DNA of 64,000 nucleotides from Roseovarius confluentis (lineage in GTDB: Bacteria; Pseudomonadota; Alphaproteobacteria; Rhodobacterales; Rhodobacteraceae): positions 118,501-182,500 of the forward strand of contig NZ_PPFE01000006.1 in the NCBI RefSeq assembly GCF_002917925.1, in the 5' to 3' direction. The position numbers were made by a program, and so were the translations under genes. Each line of letters begins with the position of its first letter. The first letter of the stretch is position 1. Shown here in pieces: positions 35,919 through 45,515 of this stretch. The notes beneath the pieces are model-generated. The model had not been told where the DNA came from. It saw only the letters and a list, made by a program, of their open reading frames with translations, and searched no databases.

Positions 35919-37298
35919 TTACACCTCCAGGCGCTTGAACAAGTCGGCATTCACATCGACGCCGGCTGCCACGAGTTGATCAAAGCAGTGGGGACGGATG
36001 CCGGTCGGCACGAAATCGCCCATGACGGCGCCCGTTTCGGCCCTGCCGCGGCGCTTGTAGACGAAGATGTCCTGCATGGTGATCGTGTCATTCTCCATCC
36101 CCGTGATCTCCGAGATGCTGAGGATGCGGCGGCTTCCGTCGCTCATCCGACTGAGTTGCACGACGATATGAATGGCCGAGGCGATCTGCGATCGGATCGT
36201 CTTTAGCGGGAGTTCGGCGCCCATCATCGTTACCATCTGTTCGATCCGACCCAAGGCATCTCGCGCGGAGTTAGCGTGCACCGTCGTCATCGAACCGTCG
36301 TGGCCTGTGTTCATCGATTGCAGCATGTCGAAACATTCGGCGCCACGAACCTCGCCAACGATGATGCGGTCGGGGCGCATGCGAAGAGCGTTGCGCACTA
36401 GGTCGCGCTGAGAGATAGTGCCTTCTCCTTCGGCGTTGGGGGGGCGCGTTTCCAGCCGGACCACGTGTTCCTGTTGCAGTTGTAGCTCGGCCGCGTCCTC
36501 GATCGTGACGATGCGATGTCGGGTATCAATGAAGGACGAGACGGCATTCAGCAGAGTCGTCTTACCCGAGCCGGTTCCGCCGGAGATAAGGATATTGAGG
36601 CGCGCGTCGACCAGCGCCTTGAGCAGGCCTGCCGCCTGCTGGTTCAGCGCGCCCTGTTCGACTAGCCGTTGCAGCGTCAGCGGCACGCGTGAGAACTTGC
36701 GGATCGAAAGCGCTGGGCCATCCACCGAGCAGGGGCGGATGATCGCATTTACGCGACTGCCATCCTCGAGGCGGGCGTCGACCCAGGGCTGCGACTCGTC
36801 GATCCGCCGTCCAACCTTGCTGACGATCTTGTCAATGACACGCAGCAGGTGCCGTTCGTCGCGGAAGCGAACCTTCGACTTTTCCAGAAGGCCGTGGCGT
36901 TCGACATAGACCTTGTCGAAGGAGTTCACGAGAATGTCGTTGATGGTGGGGTCTTCGAGCAGAGGTTCCAGTGGGCCGAGGCCCATTACCTCGTGGATCA
37001 GTTCCTCGACCAACGACGAAAAAGCTTCGGAACGCATATAGACACCTTCGGCCTCGATCAGGCTGGTGACGAGCGACGCAATCTGGCGCTTGAGTTCCGA
37101 CCGCTCGACCTTGTCGATCATGGTCAGATTCAGCCGGTCCAGCAGTTCGCCATGCAGGCGGTTTTTCAGATCGAGATGCGCTTTAAGCTCCAGATCCTCC
37201 GAGGGAGCGTCTGCATCTTTCGGAGCCTCGTTTTTGCGTTCGAGCTTGAGCACGTTTGGCTGTGCCTCCGCACGCCGCGAGCGATATTCCTTGAACAC
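35919..37298 (-). CDS. cpaF: Tad pilus assembly ATPase TadA/CpaF
   Basis: The motor ATPase of Flp pilus assembly, ~459 residues. Walker A is ISGGTGSGKTTLLNA, with downstream RIVTIEDAAELQL (Asp box), the His box TVHANSARDAL and Walker B RIIVGEVRGAE. A GTG start at 37298 is chosen because AAGGGGAA precedes it; the much longer open frame upstream is a shadow of cpaE. It lies between cpaE and tadB in the usual order. Confidence 0.92.
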   Translation of the reverse strand: MFKEYRSRRAEAQPNVLKLERKNEAPKDADAPSEDLELKAHLDLKNRLHGELLDRLNLTMIDKVERSELKRQIASLVTSLIEAEGVYMRSEAFSSLVEELIHEVMGLGPLEPLLEDPTINDILVNSFDKVYVERHGLLEKSKVRFRDERHLLRVIDKIVSKVGRRIDESQPWVDARLEDGSRVNAIIRPCSVDGPALSIRKFSRVPLTLQRLVEQGALNQQAAGLLKALVDARLNILISGGTGSGKTTLLNAVSSFIDTRHRIVTIEDAAELQLQQEHVVRLETRPPNAEGEGTISQRDLVRNALRMRPDRIIVGEVRGAECFDMLQSMNTGHDGSMTTVHANSARDALGRIEQMVTMMGAELPLKTIRSQIASAIHIVVQLSRMSDGSRRILSISEITGMENDTITMQDIFVYKRRGRAETGAVMGDFVPTGIRPHCFDQLVAAGVDVNADLFKRLEV

Positions 37299-37309
37299 GG
37301 CAATTCCCC

Positions 37310-38527
37310 TTATCGGCTGTTTTTTCTTTTGACTTGTTCTTTGGCTGAGATCTCGGCCGACACCCTTGCAAGGGCCTTGCCCAGGTCGGAGCGCGGTTTC
37401 ATCTCGACAACAGGGCGCCCTAGATTCACGGCGCTTCGTGCCACCTTTGGATTGTACGGCAACCAGTGCAGAAGCCGCGTTTCGAGGACCTTTTCGGCCT
37501 CTCGCATGTGTTCGGACTTGATGAGCGGTTTCTGGTCGCGATTGATCACGATCTCGACCGGCAACCCGACATTTTCTTCGCGGTAAAGGTCGATCAGACG
37601 ACGCGCCTGGCGGATGCTCGGCACGCTTGTATCGGCAACAAGGACGAGTTGGGTCGCCTGCTTCAATATCGGTTCTACCCACTCGACGACCGCGCGGGGT
37701 AGATCGATGACGATGTAATCATAGCGCCTTTTGAGCAGGGCGATCATGGTCTCGACAATTTCGGCGCGAAGCGAGTGAAGCGGAACGATGGGTGTCGGCG
37801 CGCACAGTACATCGAACCCTTGCGCATGCCTTTGCAGCGTTGAAATCAGCAAATGGTCGTCGGGCTCCTCCGCCGACCCGATTAACTGGAGAAAGCCCCC
37901 GTTATCCTCAAGGTCGACGAGTACGTTGGCATTGCCGAATTGCAGGTCGAAATCGAGCAGCACGACGCGGTTGCTTTCGGCCTTTCTGAAGAAGGTGGAC
38001 CGGTCGGACGCGAGCGCACAGGCCAGATTGACTGCAACGGTCGTCGCACCGGCGCCGCCGTGGGCCTGGGTAACGGGGATTATTTTGCCGAGGGCTGCAG
38101 GCCCGTCATGCACAGATTGCGCGGGGACCTGGCGCCGGCTCAACTGTTCGTCCACGACGGCCTTCAGGCTTTCGCTGTCGATCGAAATCGGCAGCACCTC
38201 GTCCATGCCGATATCGCGGAGCTTGCGCGCCTTGGAGATCGACACGTCAGAGTGCGTTATCGCCAGGAACACGGTGTCGCTTTCACGATCCGACATCAGT
38301 TCCTTGATGGCGTTCACTTCGGTCTCATCATCGGGATCCGCCTCGATGATGACCACGTCGTGGTTGAATACCAGGTTCACGGCACGTCCGTTCATGGCCG
38401 CGAATGTTTCGCTGGAACTCGTGACCTTGTGGTTCTCCGATGCGGGGAACACTTCGCTGATAACCTCGACAAAGGCTTCCCTGGCCGACACGACCAACAG
38501 TGATCTGGAGTGCGATTGTGTCTTCAT
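37310..38527 (-). CDS. cpaE: Tad pilus localisation protein CpaE/TadZ
   Basis: A 405-residue ParA/MinD-like protein with an N-terminal receiver-like half (LLVVSAREAFVEVISEVF) and a C-terminal ATPase half. The P-loop HGGAGATTVAVNLACAL lacks the normal GK(T/S) lysine, as is usual in CpaE. These proteins position the pilus machinery at the pole. The ATG, preceded by AGGAGA, overlaps the upstream tadE-like stop by four bases. Confidence 0.87.
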   Translation of the reverse strand: MKTQSHSRSLLVVSAREAFVEVISEVFPASENHKVTSSSETFAAMNGRAVNLVFNHDVVIIEADPDDETEVNAIKELMSDRESDTVFLAITHSDVSISKARKLRDIGMDEVLPISIDSESLKAVVDEQLSRRQVPAQSVHDGPAALGKIIPVTQAHGGAGATTVAVNLACALASDRSTFFRKAESNRVVLLDFDLQFGNANVLVDLEDNGGFLQLIGSAEEPDDHLLISTLQRHAQGFDVLCAPTPIVPLHSLRAEIVETMIALLKRRYDYIVIDLPRAVVEWVEPILKQATQLVLVADTSVPSIRQARRLIDLYREENVGLPVEIVINRDQKPLIKSEHMREAEKVLETRLLHWLPYNPKVARSAVNLGRPVVEMKPRSDLGKALARVSAEISAKEQVKRKNSR

Positions 38528-39171
38528 CCTGACTCTCCTGATGCAAGATCCTCTGCGGGCAGCGAGACGCTGAAACTGGAATACGTCGCAGAAGATCCGA
38601 TGCCGCTGCCGCCTGAACCCGCTGCGTTGGCAAGGCTGGCCAGCGGCGAGACGAATTGAAAATCGTCGAGGGCCAACTCGACGGTCAGCATGGGCGTGTA
38701 GGGGCCCCCGAGGAATCCCAGTTTAGAATCAAACGCGTAGGAAAACCGAAGCGCGTCGATATTTGTGCCCGGCGGCAGAAGTGGACTGATACGCGCCCAG
38801 ATTTCCGATGCGGTCGCGTTCGAAGCGGAGCCCTGGCACGTGACCGTCGCGACGGAGGCGCACACCCCGCTGGCTGCGCTGCACGAGGTTCCGAAGCGGG
38901 GTGGGGGCGAGGCGCTACCGCGGACATGGACTTGTGGAACACCCGCGCAGGCCGGAGGGCGAACGATGGCGATCCGTGCCGCGATCTGAGACGCGCTTTG
39001 CGCGGTCACGCCGCTATAGGAAAGCCGTCCGAAATCTAGCAGGCCCATGAAGATAAACAGGAAGAGCGCAATCACGACTGCGAACTCGACAAGAACGCCA
39101 CCCGACTGGTCCTGCGAGAACCCGATCGCGCGTCGGGCCGCGGCCCGGGCCGTATGCCACCGCCGCGTCAT
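38524..39171 (-). CDS. TadE-like minor pilin
   Basis: A 215-residue protein with a short cytoplasmic head, then SGGVLVEFAVVIALFLFIFM, a TadE-type prepilin-like transmembrane segment with the conserved Glu. The remainder is extracytoplasmic, with several Cys. A longer open frame upstream is a shadow of the next gene. The ATG overlaps the preceding tadE stop by four bases. Confidence 0.83.
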   Translation of the reverse strand: MTRRWHTARAAARRAIGFSQDQSGGVLVEFAVVIALFLFIFMGLLDFGRLSYSGVTAQSASQIAARIAIVRPPACAGVPQVHVRGSASPPPRFGTSCSAASGVCASVATVTCQGSASNATASEIWARISPLLPPGTNIDALRFSYAFDSKLGFLGGPYTPMLTVELALDDFQFVSPLASLANAAGSGGSGIGSSATYSSFSVSLPAEDLASGESG

Positions 39172-39665
39172 TGGCCGAATATCCGGGCGTTGTCCGCGAC
39201 GTCGGTTGTCACGGAAGAGAGCGCGCTGCCGAAAAGATCGAGGACCCCGCCCATCGGAAATTGGATCGTCACGTTGGCAGTGACACGGCCGACCGGTGCC
39301 GGGCTGACGCGGTAGGTTCCCGAGACGCACGAAAAGCTTGGGGTCACCGAGTTGACGGTGACCTTTGACGGGAAGAGGGATGCGCCGCCGATATCCTTCT
39401 CGACGATGTCCTTGAGTGTTGTAGACAGGGCAGTGACGCTGCCACCCGCGTCGCAAATATCCGCGGGGACCACCCGGGCCATGTACCGCCCGGCATCCCT
39501 GACGCCTGCGATTACGGTCTGGTAGGACCACATCATGCGGGCCGCTTCGGTGGTCAGCGCAAAAAACAGAAGCATGATCGGCAGGACAATCGCGAATTCC
39601 ACGAGCACGGCGCCGTGTTCGCCCGACGTGAAGCGCTTTATCCAAAGGGTTGGCCGAAAGTTCAC
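39168..39665 (-). CDS. TadE-like minor pilin
   Basis: A 165-residue pseudopilin-like protein: GAVLVEFAIVLPIMLLFF carries the TadE signature with Glu at +5. It is a sister of the gene that follows and probably a minor component initiating or stabilising the Flp pilus. It is closely linked to the neighbouring genes on both sides. Confidence 0.85.
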   Translation of the reverse strand: MNFRPTLWIKRFTSGEHGAVLVEFAIVLPIMLLFFALTTEAARMMWSYQTVIAGVRDAGRYMARVVPADICDAGGSVTALSTTLKDIVEKDIGGASLFPSKVTVNSVTPSFSCVSGTYRVSPAPVGRVTANVTIQFPMGGVLDLFGSALSSVTTDVADNARIFGQ

Positions 39666-39679
39666 TGGTCCAATCCTCG

Positions 39680-41215
39680 CTATCGATACAACTGAACGAC
39701 GTCGCGGAAGATGCCGCCGAAACCATCGGTGCCTGCACCGGCGCCAACGGTATCGGGAAAGCTCACAATCTCGCCGTGAATGTCGAAACTGGGCGGTGAA
39801 CCGCCGTCATCCCCAACCGGTTCGGTCAGGAAAACGCTAACGAATTTCGACACAGGCACGCCGCTCGTGGCGCCCGAGATGGCAGTCTTACCGCAATCGA
39901 CGCCGGCGGCCGTGATGACCCGCCGCTCGGGGCCGCCCGGCGACGCGGTCGAGCATATCGGGCGCCCGGTTTCGGACAGGGAAGGATCAAGTATGGCGTT
40001 CGAGCCGGGACCGTGCGGATTCTCATTTCCATACGCGATCTCGCGCAGGTACATGCCAAAGCGTGTGCCGGCATATTGCGTGTTCGTCCCGGTAAGGGCA
40101 GGCAGGTGGGTGTCGCTACCGATGCCGTCCGCGATGCCGTCGGCGAGGTCGTGGTTCTTGTTAAGATATCCGGCACGGTCCCACGTGCCGTCCCCGAACC
40201 TGTTGTTTCCGCCACAGCTTCCCGTGGTCATGCACAGGTCGCGCCCCAAGGCCGTCGTGTCGCCGGTCGGCTCTTCATTGCCCTGGATGCAAGCACCACC
40301 GCCGTTCTTCTTGATCCCCTTGATGACGTTCGGCGCCGGGGCAAAATCCTCGTTGCTCTTTTCTCCGTTCAGTACGGAGCGGTAGATGTCGAACCGCACA
40401 TTGAACGCCGCGTTTGTGATGCCGACCTTCTGGCCGGGCTCGGTATCTATGCCGTTGGTCAGAATGCACTGGGTGATCTGCTTTTGCGCGGCGATCAGAC
40501 AGGCCAGCTTGTTGCCGCCTTCGTCGGCACAGACCCCCGAGCTGTCTTCGAAAGCGGCGAGGTCGATGAAACCGAAATTGCCGGGGCCCCAGGCCGAGCC
40601 GTTTCCGCCGCTGCGCAGCAGGATCTGGTCTCCGATATCGAGGGACGTCTCCCAGTCGGAAGGCAGGCAGAACATCAGGGGTGAGATATCACAGGCCGCC
40701 TGCGTGAAGCCGGCCACAGCCTCGGCCGACAGGTCCGTCGTGGCAAAACCGTTTCCGCCCAGCAGTTTGTCGAGTGCTGAAGCGAGGGTCATACTGAGGG
40801 ATTTCGGCGTCAGGACCACCTGGACGAACTTGGCCTTGTTGGGATCTGTCGTGGCATCCGCGCCAAGCGGTGTAAGGTCCGATGCAGGGAGGGAAGAGTG
40901 AAAGGTCAGCGTGTAGTCGGCAGCGCCGGACAACGTGCCTGACCCGGTGGTGAATGTCTGGCTGTCGCTGATCATATTCGCCGCCGCGTTCGTCGAGCGG
41001 GTGATAGCATCGCTGCGGCCATCGAGTTCGCCGGCCGCTGCCAAGGCGACGTGGTCGGCGAAGGCCTGCATCTCTGCCTGGGTGGAGCCCAGCCGGCCAA
41101 TATCGAGCGTGATCGCAAGAAACCCCAGGAAGGCGATCAGCGACGTGCCCCATAAAACGGCGACCGTGCCGTCCTGGTCTTGGGAAAACCTTGCTATGAT
41201 GCGATGGGGCCGCAT
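39680..41215 (-). CDS. TadG-like pilus-associated protein
   Basis: A 511-residue protein beginning with a prepilin-like helix (GTVAVLWGTSLIAFLGFLAI) followed by a large extracytoplasmic domain rich in Gly, Asn, Asp and Cys. This matches TadG-related proteins with a Tad-helix start (DIGRLGSTQAEMQAFADHVALAAAGELD). It may act as the pilus tip or anchor. Start and end are only loosely spaced from its neighbours (14 and 10 bases). Confidence 0.83.
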   Translation of the reverse strand: MRPHRIIARFSQDQDGTVAVLWGTSLIAFLGFLAITLDIGRLGSTQAEMQAFADHVALAAAGELDGRSDAITRSTNAAANMISDSQTFTTGSGTLSGAADYTLTFHSSLPASDLTPLGADATTDPNKAKFVQVVLTPKSLSMTLASALDKLLGGNGFATTDLSAEAVAGFTQAACDISPLMFCLPSDWETSLDIGDQILLRSGGNGSAWGPGNFGFIDLAAFEDSSGVCADEGGNKLACLIAAQKQITQCILTNGIDTEPGQKVGITNAAFNVRFDIYRSVLNGEKSNEDFAPAPNVIKGIKKNGGGACIQGNEEPTGDTTALGRDLCMTTGSCGGNNRFGDGTWDRAGYLNKNHDLADGIADGIGSDTHLPALTGTNTQYAGTRFGMYLREIAYGNENPHGPGSNAILDPSLSETGRPICSTASPGGPERRVITAAGVDCGKTAISGATSGVPVSKFVSVFLTEPVGDDGGSPPSFDIHGEIVSFPDTVGAGAGTDGFGGIFRDVVQLYR

Positions 41216-41225
41216 GGGATGGATC

Positions 41226-42206
41226 CTATTGCCCGATCACTTGCGTGACATCGACGTTGCCGTTTTCGGTCGTCACGGGCGAACGTTCGATATCATCGGT
41301 ATCGCGGGTTGCCGGGGTCTCGGATTCCACGGCCGGTGCGATGGGCTGCACCGGATCCAGCGTCACCGAAGGTTCTGCCGCTGGTACCAACTCCAGACTG
41401 CTGCGTGGAATGGTGACAACCTCGGATACAGTCCCGCGACGCACCCGTATCGTCGGTTGCTTCTCGACCTTTTCCGCCGGACCCTCCTCTTGCAGCAGGT
41501 CGCGCAGGCGCACCATTTCCATCGGTTTGTCCTCGACCCCGTCCAGGGTTCGAAGCGTCAGGTTGAGCGTTCCGGCCTTTTGGGCCAGTGCGAGGCGTTG
41601 GCCTTGTTCGGCCGTGACCTCGACCGTGATCGTGCGCGCAACCTCGGGCGTGTCATTGAGCTCCTCGGATTGCTGGTCGACGCCGATCACACGGATGTTT
41701 TGCAGAATGGTTACGGCCCGCAATTCCATCTGGGCACCTTGCGTCAAAACGATATCGACAAAGTCGCCGGGCGTGACGAAACCGCCGACGGCAGTCACCG
41801 CGTCGACCTTGATCGCCATTGCGCGGGTGTTTTCACCCAGCTTCTGGACCAGTGTCACCCTTTCGCCGAAGGCAGACACCTTTGAGGCCAGCATCACTTC
41901 GCCCGGAAAGAACCGGCCCTTCGCGCGGCGCAGCTGCACGCGGTCGTTGGGCACAAGATTGACAAGATCGAAGAACGCCCCTGATGGCAGGGCTTCGCGT
42001 GGCCATTTGTGCAGGGTGACGAGATGGCTTTCGATTTCCTGGCCGAACGCTATTTCCGAGCGTGCGACATAGATCTCGACCAGTTCGGTGTTCGGTGATG
42101 TGGTCGTGTTACGAGCTCCATTCAGAAGCTGATCCTTGGCCACGAAAACGGACCCGCCCGCGATCGCAATTCCAAATAGCGTCGTTAGTATCGGCTTGGC
42201 ACGCAT
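41226..42206 (-). CDS. cpaB: Flp pilus assembly protein CpaB/RcpC
   Basis: A ~326-residue periplasmic protein with a single N-terminal membrane helix and an SAF/beta-clip domain (VEIYVARSEIAFGQEI); an inserted block AVGGFVTPGDFVDIVLTQG is typical of CpaB. It is thought to guide the pilus through the periplasm or outer membrane. The ATG at 42206 has GGAGA eight bases upstream; a TTG at 42218 is less likely. No secretin (cpaC) follows it, which is unusual. Confidence 0.87.
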   Translation of the reverse strand: MRAKPILTTLFGIAIAGGSVFVAKDQLLNGARNTTTSPNTELVEIYVARSEIAFGQEIESHLVTLHKWPREALPSGAFFDLVNLVPNDRVQLRRAKGRFFPGEVMLASKVSAFGERVTLVQKLGENTRAMAIKVDAVTAVGGFVTPGDFVDIVLTQGAQMELRAVTILQNIRVIGVDQQSEELNDTPEVARTITVEVTAEQGQRLALAQKAGTLNLTLRTLDGVEDKPMEMVRLRDLLQEEGPAEKVEKQPTIRVRRGTVSEVVTIPRSSLELVPAAEPSVTLDPVQPIAPAVESETPATRDTDDIERSPVTTENGNVDVTQVIGQ

Positions 42207-42335
42207 GGTCGTCTCCAAAAATATGTTTCTTTGAACGAAGGCCGGGACATCGTCAGATTTTCCGGCGGCTGTTATGTCTGCGCCAACGCATTTGAGCGTG
42301 GCGCAGATTTTTTGTTTCTTAGAAAGCTTCTAGCT

Positions 42336-42509
42336 TCAGCACGTCGTGCCAATTGCTGAGCAGGCAGTTGAAACGTTGGCTTCGACACCGTCACCCAAAG
42401 CTGTCATCGCCGTGGTGCCAATGGCCGCGATCACCATAAGCGCGACGCCGTATTCCACCATGGCTGCGCCGCTTTCGTCTTTGGCGAATTTCTTGAAGAG
42501 TTTGATCAT
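42336..42509 (-). CDS. Flp-type major pilin
   Basis: A 57-residue pilin: FKKFAKDESGAAMVEYGVAL contains the Flp motif (G/A-x-x-x-VEYG, with Glu and Tyr), followed by a hydrophobic helix. The ATG at 42509 has GGGGGA upstream; an alternative at 42521 adds four residues. It is separated by 129 bases from cpaB and is the first gene of the locus, with a long 5' region. No prepilin peptidase gene is seen nearby. Confidence 0.9.
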   Translation of the reverse strand: MIKLFKKFAKDESGAAMVEYGVALMVIAAIGTTAMTALGDGVEANVSTACSAIGTTC

Positions 42510-43052
42510 GTTATCCCCCATAAGGATTTTTTGAAATTAACCCCTGGCGACATGCCGGGGCGCAAGCTTGGCAAGGCTCTGCCTCAGCTCGAAATCCAGC
42601 GTATAGGAATGAGTATTGGCTACGCTTCCATCAAACGGCGTGTAAATTCCGCTTAAGGTAGTGATTTTTTGGCTAGCTTCTTGTTCCGCGCGATAAGTTT
42701 ATACGCCGTGGGACCTGGCGGATTCTTGAGCACGAATCGGTTGGCGTTCAAATCGGGTGCGTGGCCATTTTGCTTTGGGACATAAATTGTCTCCAATCAC
42801 GGCGATTTTAAGGTTTTATCCACATCCGGAAAAACCAAGACAAATTCTGAAGCGAATTTTCAAGAACTGCGCCGGTCAACAAAAGTAGTTATAATTCAGT
42901 ATGTTGCGCTTGTCTCGATGGCGATCTCGGAACAGAAGTTGCCGTAATCCCGCCATATTTCTTGCCATTTGAACCTTATCCCCAGAATATTAACGACGTT
43001 TTGGGGATATTTTTTCCGGCCTGCATTTTGGGGTTGGAAAGGGGTTGGAGTA
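42510..43052. promoter_or_regulatory. divergent flp / luxR intergenic region with a DnaA box
   Basis: This ~540-base, AT-rich region separates the flp pilin (minus) and the LuxR-type regulator (plus) and must hold both promoters. A perfect DnaA box (TTATCCACA) lies at 42816-42824. No clear -35/-10 or CtrA full site can be picked out by eye. A single DnaA box can occur by chance. Confidence 0.4.
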
Positions 43053-43886
43053 ATGGGGACCAATTTTTATGGTCGTGATCGCTCGTCTGAAAGTTTCGGA
43101 TTGGTGGCAGGGTGGGCGAATGCTCTGAACGGCAATGGCGATCTTGCCGAATGTCTTGAGCAATTGATGCGGCTGGTCCGGGCCGATGCCGCGCTGATCA
43201 CCCGCATTTGCCTGAAAGATTCGAAAAGCAGGTACATCGCACGCTGCACTCTTCGCAAGGGCGAGGTCTGGCCGACTCAACCACGCGCTTTTACCGTCGA
43301 CCTTTTGGGCGACTGCTTGCGTATGGCCAGGACCGGATCAATCTGGAAGCTGTCGGAGGCTGAAGGCCGCGAAGGCGCAAGCCTGCATGGCCACCGGGAA
43401 CCGCAGGCGGGCAAGTTCGCGGAAATCATCGCGATCCCCTTGTGGAAGGGGCATGCCAGTGTCGATGTTCTCGAGCTGCAGTACCTGCATAGTCCGGCGC
43501 AGCACGATCTTGATCTGGTCGTGACTCTGATCGGAACACTCTCGTCGTGCTGGGGCAGCAGGGTCTCCGGCGTAATTGCAAAAACGCTGGTGCGGGGACG
43601 GAAACTGAGTTGCGTCGAGGCGCCATACGACAGCGATGTTCCCTTGCTGGACTGCGAGAACCCGGCACATTTGAGTAGGTCCGAATTCCGTGTCTGCACC
43701 CTGTTGAAAGAAGGAATGACGGTTTGCGCAATTGCTGAGTCCTTGTCGATTGCGCCAGCTACGGTCCGCACGCATCTCAGTTCTGTCTTTTCCAAGACGG
43801 GAACCTCCAATCAGGTTGAACTGCTGCACAAGCTTAACAGACAGAAAGCATTGTTCGCCGAAGTGGCGAACCGGCGCTCTATCTAG
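43053..43886 (+). CDS. LuxR-type HTH regulator of the tad locus (predicted)
   Basis: A 277-residue protein with a C-terminal LuxR/GerE helix-turn-helix (LSRSEFRVCTLLKEGMTVCA, then IAPATVRTHLSSVFSKTG). The N-terminal ~200 residues are a sensory region I cannot name. It is divergent from flp and is likely to control the locus, a position-based inference. The ATG at 43053 has GGAG just before it; an upstream ATG at 42969 adds an unlikely 28-residue extension. Confidence 0.8.
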   Translation: MGTNFYGRDRSSESFGLVAGWANALNGNGDLAECLEQLMRLVRADAALITRICLKDSKSRYIARCTLRKGEVWPTQPRAFTVDLLGDCLRMARTGSIWKLSEAEGREGASLHGHREPQAGKFAEIIAIPLWKGHASVDVLELQYLHSPAQHDLDLVVTLIGTLSSCWGSRVSGVIAKTLVRGRKLSCVEAPYDSDVPLLDCENPAHLSRSEFRVCTLLKEGMTVCAIAESLSIAPATVRTHLSSVFSKTGTSNQVELLHKLNRQKALFAEVANRRSI

Positions 43887-44057
43887 GCAAAGCGCGTATG
43901 CTCGCTCTTACATCATTATTGATCGCGAATGCGCGCTTCGTCGATATGGATCATTTGCCCCATCGGTTTGTCCGCCGAGTTTCGCGTATTTCCTCATAAC
44001 CGGACAATTTGTCTTGCACGAGCAGCATCCGTTGGTTTTCCGAATGTCTATAAAAGA

Positions 44058-45503
44058 CTATCCGACCTTCGAGTCCTGCAGGGAAATCACAGTCCTTTCC
44101 GCCATTGGTGCAAGTCTGGCCAGAACCGGGCCGTTGGCCGACTGTTCAGCACATCGCTTTGGCCAGGTTACCAGCAGCACGGCGCAACCATGCACTTTGT
44201 TGCTGTCCAAGGTTCTTTCGATCGCCCCGATGGTGGTTGTGATGTGTCGCTGATCCGGCTTGGAAACGTCGCAGGCGATGTCGACTGGAGCGTCTGCTGG
44301 CAACCCCTTTTTCATTAGGTCGTCGGCGAGGCGTCCGGCATGACGCACCGCCATGTAGAAAGCCGTCGTCGTCCCCGGGCCTGAGTGACGCGTGCTATCG
44401 GGCACAGGATCGTCGGCACAGCCGGACCCCGTTGTCAGGACAAGGGTGTCGGCGACGTTTCTTTCCGTCAGGCTCTGGCACAACATCGCGCCGGCCGCAG
44501 AGGCCGCCGTCACGCCCGGCACAAGCTCAACGGGGATCCCGGCGGCGCGAGCGGCCTCGATTTCCTCTGTTGCGCGGCCGAATATGCCGGGATCACCGGA
44601 TTTCAGGCGAACGACGCGTTGCCCCTTGGCCGCGGCCGCCACGATCACTTGGTTGATCCGCTCCTGGGGCCAGGCATGGGCACCCACATGTTTGCCAACG
44701 AAGACGCGTTCCGCGTCGCGGCGGGCCAGTTCGAGCACCTCCGCATCCACGAGACGGTCGTAGAAGATGATATCGGCCTCTTGGAGGCGTTCTACTGCGC
44801 GAAGCGTAAGCAGGTCGCGCGCCCCGGGGCCAGCCCCGACGAGGCTGATCTGCCCGGAACCGGCCCCCTCTGGCGCGCCGCCTGCCTCGATGGCGGTTTT
44901 GATCACACGCGCGACGTCGCGTTCCTCGCCACGGGTCCAGGCGCCGCGGGGCGCCCCTTTGAAAACCCAGGCCCAGAGCACACGTCTTTTTGCACGGGGC
45001 ACCTGCCGTTCAACCGCCGGGCGCAAGCGCCCTGCCAGCGCCGCCAAGCCGCCGAGCGTTTGCGGCAGCATCTGTTCCAGGCGGGTCTTGATGTCGCGGG
45101 TCAGGACCGGCGCCGTGCCTTCGCTGCCGATGGCCACGACGATTGGATCACGATCAACGATCGCCGGCGTGGTCAAGTCGCAGAGGTCGGGCTGGTCGAC
45201 CACATTGACCGGACAGCGCACGGCGTTCGCCAGCGCATGGGCGGCCGCATCAAGCCCCGGGCAACCGGTACCGATCAGCGCCATGGCCGCCCCCTCGAAG
45301 ACAGAGGCCGAGAGCTGCGTCTCATGCGTGGCGCGGCCGTCGTCGACCAGCATGCGCAGTTCATCTTCCAGGCTGTCAGCGACGAGAACCAGGCTGGCAT
45401 CTGTCTTCAGCATCAGACGCGCCTTTTGCGCCGCCTGCTCGCCGCCACCGACGACGACGATCCGGCGCCCGGTGGTACGTATGAACATGGGAAATGCCTT
45501 CAT
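44058..45503 (-). CDS. cysG: sirohaem synthase CysG
   Basis: A 481-residue trifunctional enzyme making sirohaem from uroporphyrinogen III, needed by nitrite and sulphite reductases. The N-terminal part has the NAD-binding IVVVGGGEQAAQKARLML (precorrin-2 dehydrogenase/ferrochelatase). The C-terminal methyltransferase shows VGAGPGARDLLTLRA, VRLKSGDPGIFGRA and VTAASAAGAM. It is last in the nitrate operon and supplies cofactor to NirB. The convergent LuxR gene ends 171 bases away. Confidence 0.92.
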   Translation of the reverse strand: MKAFPMFIRTTGRRIVVVGGGEQAAQKARLMLKTDASLVLVADSLEDELRMLVDDGRATHETQLSASVFEGAAMALIGTGCPGLDAAAHALANAVRCPVNVVDQPDLCDLTTPAIVDRDPIVVAIGSEGTAPVLTRDIKTRLEQMLPQTLGGLAALAGRLRPAVERQVPRAKRRVLWAWVFKGAPRGAWTRGEERDVARVIKTAIEAGGAPEGAGSGQISLVGAGPGARDLLTLRAVERLQEADIIFYDRLVDAEVLELARRDAERVFVGKHVGAHAWPQERINQVIVAAAAKGQRVVRLKSGDPGIFGRATEEIEAARAAGIPVELVPGVTAASAAGAMLCQSLTERNVADTLVLTTGSGCADDPVPDSTRHSGPGTTTAFYMAVRHAGRLADDLMKKGLPADAPVDIACDVSKPDQRHITTTIGAIERTLDSNKVHGCAVLLVTWPKRCAEQSANGPVLARLAPMAERTVISLQDSKVG

Positions 45504-45515
45504 CGGGGTCTCCTT

